DNA of 10,975 nt from Propionivibrio sp. Its GTDB lineage: Bacteria > Pseudomonadota > Gammaproteobacteria > Burkholderiales > Rhodocyclaceae. Positions 7,278-10,975 of the stretch are shown here, piece after piece. The position numbers and the translations under genes were made by a program. The DNA is taken from assembly GCA_003249625.1 (NCBI GenBank), contig QKII01000036.1, forward strand, positions 1-10,975, given 5' to 3'. The notes below the pieces were generated by a model. The model did no database searches, was not told where the DNA came from, and saw only the letters and a list, made by a program, of their open reading frames with translations. Each line of letters starts with the position of its first letter. The first letter of the stretch is position 1.

Positions 7278-8443
7278 TGATCCGTCCCGGAATTCCGCGG
7301 GCTGTCTGGGCTCTCGGTTTCGTCAGCCTGCTGATGGACGTGTCGTCGGAACTGATTCACAGCCTGCTCCCCGTCTATCTGGCGGGCACGCTTGGCGTTT
7401 CAGTGTTTGCGATCGGCGTCATCGAGGGCGTTGCCGAGGCAACAGCGCTGATCGTCAAGGTTTTTTCGGGTGCCCTGTCCGACTGGTGGGGGCGGCGCAA
7501 GCCTCTCGCGCTTGTTGGTTATGGTCTGGGCGCTGTCTCAAAACCGTTGTTTGCATTGGCAACAGGGGCCGGGTTGATCGTTGTTGCGCGATTCGTCGAT
7601 CGCGTTGGAAAGGGAATTCGGGGCGCGCCGCGTGATGCTTTGGTCGCTGATCTGACACCGACAGAGGTTAGGGGGGCGGCTTTCGGCCTGCGTCAATCGC
7701 TCGATACGGTTGGAGCATTCCTCGGCCCTTTGCTGGGGGTGGCCCTGATGCTTCTGTGGAACGACGATTTCAGGGCGGTCTTCTGGGTGGCGGTAATCCC
7801 GGGTTTTCTTGCCGTGGCGCTGTTGTTCGTGGGCGTGCGGGAGCCGGAACATTTCGCGGAGAAGAAACGCACGAACCCAATCAAAGCCGAGAATCTGGCT
7901 CGCCTGCCTGCCGACTATTGGTGGGTGGTCGGGATTGGTGCCGTGTTCGCTCTGGCACGTTTTTCCGAAGCCTTTCTCGTTCTTCGCGCGAACGAAGGGG
8001 GGCTGGCTCTTGCCTTTACGCCGCTGGTGCTTATCGGGATGAACGTAGTTTACGCGGCAGCGGCCTATCCCTGCGGCAGGCTGGCCGACTCGATGAACCA
8101 TGCCTCGCTACTTGCATGGGGTGTGATTTTCCTCGTGGCGGCTGATGCTGCGCTTGCTGTCAGTGACCACGGGCTGTGGGTCTGGGCCGGTATCACGCTT
8201 TGGGGTTTGCACATGGCGATGACACAGGGGTTGCTCGCCACCATGATCGCCGGCGCATCACCCCATGATCTGCGCGGGACGGCCTATGGCTTCTTCAACC
8301 TCGTTTCGGGCGTCGCAATGCTATTGGCCAGCACTCTTGCCGGCTTGTTGTGGGCGCAGTTCGGCGCACGCTTCACCTTCACCGTGGGGGGGCTGTTGGG
8401 AATCACGGCTTTGTTGGGTATCTTATGGCGGCGTCAGGCCTAA
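7277..8443 (+). CDS. MFS transporter
   Basis: A 388-residue inner-membrane permease of the major facilitator superfamily, with about 12 hydrophobic segments and no extra domains. The loop 2-3 signature GALSDWWGRRK is at 65-75, and a long conserved loop, RFVDRVGKGIRGAPRDALVAD, is at 105-125; the RGAPRDAL form marks a widespread but poorly characterised MFS group. The ATG at 7277 overlaps the RND stop as TGATG, a standard translational-coupling arrangement; GTG one codon earlier (7274) is an alternative start. No independent promoter is visible. Co-translation with an RND pump suggests the two proteins act on the same or related compounds, the MFS protein perhaps delivering substrate to the periplasm. 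This is inference. The stop codon overlaps that of the convergent regulator gene. Confidence 0.92.
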   Translation: MIRPGIPRAVWALGFVSLLMDVSSELIHSLLPVYLAGTLGVSVFAIGVIEGVAEATALIVKVFSGALSDWWGRRKPLALVGYGLGAVSKPLFALATGAGLIVVARFVDRVGKGIRGAPRDALVADLTPTEVRGAAFGLRQSLDTVGAFLGPLLGVALMLLWNDDFRAVFWVAVIPGFLAVALLFVGVREPEHFAEKKRTNPIKAENLARLPADYWWVVGIGAVFALARFSEAFLVLRANEGGLALAFTPLVLIGMNVVYAAAAYPCGRLADSMNHASLLAWGVIFLVAADAALAVSDHGLWVWAGITLWGLHMAMTQGLLATMIAGASPHDLRGTAYGFFNLVSGVAMLLASTLAGLLWAQFGARFTFTVGGLLGITALLGILWRRQA

Positions 8444-9453
8444 GCATTTCGCTCTGGTTCAGCCTGATTGGGTGCGATGCTTGATCCACGCACCAGCAAT
8501 TCCCCACGCAGCACGATACGGCGCACGGCCTGCGCAGGTTGGGCGATTCGGGCGAGAAGCAACTCGATAGCCGAGCGGCCGATGTCGTAGGTAGGTTGGG
8601 CCATGACGGTGATCGCCGGGGTAACGACGCGCGTCCAGGGCATATCGTCGAAGCCGGCGAGGGCTACGTCCTCGGGGAAACGCAGGTTGGCTTCGCGCAG
8701 CGCTTGTACCAGTCCAAGCAGGATCAGGCCGCTGCTGGCGACGATTGCGTCAGGCAGCTCGGTGTTTTTTCGCAGGAATTCGCGCATGGCGGCGAAGGCT
8801 TCGTCGGTGGTCGGCTTGAGTGCGTGGGTTAGTGGCGTCAGGCCCGCACTGGTCAGCGCCTCGATGTAGCCCTGTAGACGTTGCCGTCCGGTGGCGCTGG
8901 CTGCGCCATAGAAGAAGGCGATGCGTTGATGTCCGTTGTCGATGAGATGGCGGATCAGTCGTTGCGCAGCGTCGGTGTTGTCGAGAAGGACAGCGTCGGC
9001 GTGAGTGTCACTATCGCAACGGTCGACGAGCACGACAGGAAAAGGGAAGTCGGCATGCTCGTAACGTGAGAGCAGGGCGAGCGTCGGAGAGAGGATGACG
9101 CCGGCGACATTCTCGTCGCGCATCATTTCAAGGTAGAAATTTTCCTTTTCCGGGTCTTCATCAGCGTTGCAGAGCATCACCCGCATTCCGTTGGCGTAGG
9201 CCACATCCTCCACGGCGCGGCTGACTTCCATGAAATACGGGTTCCGGATGTCCGATACGATTAGCCCGAGTGTGTCGGTGCGGCGCGAGCGCAGGCGTCG
9301 GGCCGCCAGATTCGGCCGGTAGCCGAGTGCTTCAACCGAAGCCATCACGCGCTTGCGAGCGCTTTCGCTGACGCCGGGCAGTCCGGACAGGACGCGCGAC
9401 ACCGAGGCGACGGACAGGCCTGCATGCTTTGCAACATCGAGGATTCGTACCAT
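8440..9453 (-). CDS. LacI/GalR-family transcriptional regulator, probable fructose PTS repressor
   Basis: A 337-residue LacI-family repressor of standard length. The N-terminal helix-turn-helix is at residues 4-24 (ILDVAKHAGLSVASVSRVLSG), with the hinge helix at about 46-59 (RPNLAARRLRSRRT). The rest is the periplasmic-binding-protein-like sugar-sensing and dimerisation domain, with HLIDNGHQRIAFF (169-181) and VALAGFDDMPWTRVVTP (263-279) as typical segments. The specificity residues of the recognition helix are Val15-Ala16, the same pair as GalR, which fits the operators found upstream. The start has GGAAG (9464-9460) 6 nt before ATG. Its position divergent from fruB and the shared operator motif indicate control of the fru operon and of itself. 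The effector, perhaps a fructose phosphate, is inferred. It could be called fruR by context, but it is not the E. coli Cra subtype by its recognition helix. Confidence 0.9.
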   Translation of the reverse strand: MVRILDVAKHAGLSVASVSRVLSGLPGVSESARKRVMASVEALGYRPNLAARRLRSRRTDTLGLIVSDIRNPYFMEVSRAVEDVAYANGMRVMLCNADEDPEKENFYLEMMRDENVAGVILSPTLALLSRYEHADFPFPVVLVDRCDSDTHADAVLLDNTDAAQRLIRHLIDNGHQRIAFFYGAASATGRQRLQGYIEALTSAGLTPLTHALKPTTDEAFAAMREFLRKNTELPDAIVASSGLILLGLVQALREANLRFPEDVALAGFDDMPWTRVVTPAITVMAQPTYDIGRSAIELLLARIAQPAQAVRRIVLRGELLVRGSSIAPNQAEPERNA

Positions 9454-9466
9454 TTTGCGCTTCCAG

Positions 9467-9480
9467 TGAAAACGATTACG
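9467..9480. promoter_or_regulatory. Operator O1, regulator side
   Basis: TGAAAACGATTACG matches the LacI/GalR/CcpA-type pattern TGWAANCGNTNWCA at 13 of 14 positions. It lies 13 bp upstream of the regulator start and directly upstream of its Shine-Dalgarno. A bound repressor there would block transcription or elongation of its own gene. A possible minus-strand -10 (CATAAT, 9499-9494) lies just upstream. Confidence 0.7.
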
Positions 9481-9609
9481 TATTTTTTTCGGAATTATGC
9501 CTCAGTGCGCCGCGAATAGAAAATTTATTTGCGTTGACTGGAAATTCGCCGCGAACACCGCTATATCTCTGTATATGGTTATTTTTCCTTGAGTTTTTTG
9601 GGCGTGGAT

Positions 9610-9629
9610 GAATTGGTTGCGAATTGGTT
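9610..9629 (+). repeat. Direct repeat GAATTGGTT x2, 11-bp period, upstream of the fruB promoter
   Basis: Two identical 9-mers (9610-9618 and 9621-9629) sit on the same helix face, about 46-66 bp before the predicted fruB transcription start and just upstream of an A/T-rich run leading into the -35. The placement suits an activator site or a UP-like element. No known binding protein was recognised. Confidence 0.45.
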
Positions 9630-9640
9630 TTAAAAAGGGT

Positions 9641-9669
9641 TTGACAGAAAAAAAGTAATCGATTACAAA
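9641..9669 (+). promoter_or_regulatory. fruB: fruB promoter (sigma70 type)
   Basis: A perfect -35 TTGACA (9641-9646) is followed after exactly 17 bp by TACAAA (9664-9669), a 4-of-6 match to the -10. Transcription would begin near 9675-9678, giving a leader of about 33 nt to the fruB ATG. Operator O2 covers the spacer and -10, so repression by simple occlusion is expected. Confidence 0.7.
9654..9667. promoter_or_regulatory. Operator O2, over the fruB promoter
   Basis: AGTAATCGATTACA contains the perfect 12-bp palindrome GTAATCGATTAC (9655-9666), the most symmetric of the three sites and a GalR-like GTAANCGNTTAC. It overlaps the spacer and -10 of the fruB promoter, where a bound repressor would exclude RNA polymerase. 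Confidence 0.8.
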
Positions 9670-9709
9670 TGCGCCTGTCCGAATAATCTGTTTTCCCTTG
9701 GGGGGTCAA

Positions 9710-10975
9710 ATGGAAACGATTACAAAACAATGCGTCGTTATAGATGCACCGGTGCAGACCAAGGAAGAAGCGATCCGCCTCGCCGGCAAACTGTTGGTTG
9801 ATGCCGGGTATATCGCGCCACCGTACGTAGAGAGCTTGATGAAGCGTGAGGCTGTGTCGAATACCTTCCTTGGTGTCGGCGTGGCCATTCCGCACGGCAT
9901 GATCGAGGACCGGCACCATGTGCTGAATACCGGCATCGCCGTCGTTCAGGTGCCCGCTGGAGTGCAGTGGCAGGAAGGCAAGCTGGCGCGGCTGATCGTG
10001 ACGATCGCTGCGCAATCCGACGAGCACATCGCCATCCTGCGTCGCCTGACCCGTCTGATGCAGCAGGACGGCGCGATCGAAGAATTGTGCACCAGCACCG
10101 ATCCGGAGCGCATCATCGCCGCATTGACCGATACGCCGTATGCGCCGGCGGTCGCTCCCGCAGCGCCGTGGCCGGCAGATGCACAACTGGAACTCGTGCT
10201 TGATTACCCGAATGGGCTGCATGCACGGCCTGCCACCCAGTGGGTGGAAGCGGCCAAACGTCATGCCTGCGAGATCCGCGTGCTCAAGGACGGCGAACAT
10301 GCCGATGCCAAGGCGCTGACCAGTCTCCTTGGTTTGGGCATCGTCTGTGGCAGCAAGATCATTTTGGCAGCACGAGGCAAAGGGGCCGACGCCGCCGTGA
10401 GCGACCTCGCCGAAACCATTACGCGGCTGTCGGCCGAGGAAATCGCCGATGCCGAGCGGGCGCGTGTCGCTGCCGCCAAGGCCCGTGCTAATGCACCGGT
10501 CTGGAAGCCCGCTGCGGCGGCACGTGTGCAGCAAGGGGTCGCGGCCAGTCCCGGTCTGGCGGTTGGCAAGATCGTGCGCCATGAGATTACGACATTGGTT
10601 GTCGAAAATCGCTCGGCTGGCTCGATGGAAGAAGGAACGGCACTGGAAGTTGCACTGAGCAAGGTCACGGCGGAACTGACCGAGATGGAAGCCGAAACCC
10701 GCAGGCGACTTGGTGCAGGTGAGGCGGCCATCTTCGCGGCACAGCGTGAACTGGTCAGCGATCCGCTACTCCTGCGCTCGGCTATTGGCGACATCATGCG
10801 CGGCCACGGCGCCGCCTGGGCGTGGAAGAAAGCGCTTGACGCACGCGTCGATCAACAGCGCCAATTGTCCGATCCGTTGTTGGCCGCGCGTGCGCTGGAC
10901 CTGAAGGATGCCGGCGAACGAGTGATCGCCACGCTGCTTGGCGTTGAGCGCCGTGCCTTGGTTCTGCGCGAACCG
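9710..10975 (+). CDS. fruB: Fructose PTS multiphosphoryl transfer protein, EIIA-HPr-EI fusion (N-terminal 422 residues)
   Basis: A cytoplasmic fusion that relays phosphate from PEP through its EI, HPr and EIIA-Fru domains to the membrane fructose permease FruA. The EIIA-Fru domain (about 5-142) has the phosphorylated His62 in GVAIPHG. The HPr domain (about 157-243) has phospho-His171 in NGLHARPAT. An Ala-rich linker leads to the EI domain from about residue 273 (QGVAASPGLAVGKIV), which runs off the right edge before its catalytic His motif. The order EIIA-HPr-EI is the multiphosphoryl-transfer type known from pseudomonads and xanthomonads, not the E. coli FruB form, which lacks EI. In HPr, the residue after Lys201 is Ala (DAKALTSLLGLGI), where regulated HPr proteins have Ser46. 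The ATG is preceded by a six-G run (9700-9705). fruK and fruA would be expected just beyond the window. Confidence 0.95.
   Translation, partial: METITKQCVVIDAPVQTKEEAIRLAGKLLVDAGYIAPPYVESLMKREAVSNTFLGVGVAIPHGMIEDRHHVLNTGIAVVQVPAGVQWQEGKLARLIVTIAAQSDEHIAILRRLTRLMQQDGAIEELCTSTDPERIIAALTDTPYAPAVAPAAPWPADAQLELVLDYPNGLHARPATQWVEAAKRHACEIRVLKDGEHADAKALTSLLGLGIVCGSKIILAARGKGADAAVSDLAETITRLSAEEIADAERARVAAAKARANAPVWKPAAAARVQQGVAASPGLAVGKIVRHEITTLVVENRSAGSMEEGTALEVALSKVTAELTEMEAETRRRLGAGEAAIFAAQRELVSDPLLLRSAIGDIMRGHGAAWAWKKALDARVDQQRQLSDPLLAARALDLKDAGERVIATLLGVERRALVLREP
9711..9724. promoter_or_regulatory. Operator O3, inside the fruB start
   Basis: TGGAAACGATTACA shares the CGATTAC half-site with O1 and O2 and matches the family pattern at 13 of 14 positions. 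It begins at the second base of the fruB ATG and spans codons 1-5. Its centre is 57 bp downstream of the O2 centre. It may act as a roadblock or support looping with the other sites. Confidence 0.65.

Noticed and set aside
9476..10582. 368-codon open frame on the minus strand opposite fruB
   Set aside because: It lies antisense to clear EIIA and HPr domains. The translation is rich in His, Arg and Gly with no recognisable domain, as expected of a shadow frame in GC-rich coding DNA.

Overview
The window looks like a chromosomal segment of a GC-rich Gram-negative bacterium, most likely a betaproteobacterium. The grounds are high GC in the coding regions, an RND pump with a periplasmic adaptor (so two membranes), a DUF1178 protein, an RlmB of typical proteobacterial form, and a fructose PTS multiphosphoryl-transfer fusion beside a LacI-type regulator. 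The taxonomic placement is inference; no rRNA or other marker gene is present. I see no tRNA or rRNA gene, CRISPR array, insertion sequence or phage gene.

Layout. Positions 1-566 (minus) hold the N-terminal 188 residues of a type II cation-transporting P-type ATPase that runs off the left edge. It is transcribed divergently from rlmB (684-1421, plus), the 23S rRNA G2251 2'-O-methyltransferase. Converging on rlmB is a YeaK-like aminoacyl-tRNA deacylase (minus, 1456 to about 1915). Its reading frame seems broken near the N-terminus: the conserved N-terminus and catalytic-lysine region lie upstream of the only in-frame ATG. A DUF1178 zinc-ribbon-like protein (2028-2465) and a small four-cysteine protein (2629-2844) follow on the plus strand. 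The gap between them carries a perfect DnaA-box 9-mer and a possible terminator.

Positions 3001-8443 (plus) form a tight three-gene export operon: periplasmic adaptor, RND permease and MFS transporter, with junctions of 5 bp and a TGATG overlap. It has no outer-membrane channel gene and no adjacent dedicated regulator. The MFS stop codon overlaps the stop codon of the convergent LacI-family regulator gene (8440-9453, minus).

The right end is a fructose PTS control region. The LacI/GalR-type regulator is divergent from fruB (EIIA-HPr-EI fusion, 9710 to beyond the right edge). The 256-bp gap has a good sigma70-type promoter and three GalR/CcpA-type operators sharing the core CGATTAC. One lies just upstream of the regulator's ribosome-binding site, one overlies the fruB promoter, and one is embedded in the first five codons of fruB. 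The simplest reading is that the regulator represses both itself and fruB until a fructose-derived signal appears.

I found no clearly new biological system. The items most worth following up are the disrupted YeaK-like gene, the three-operator fru switch including the in-gene operator, the unusual RND+MFS operon, and the small Cys-rich protein.
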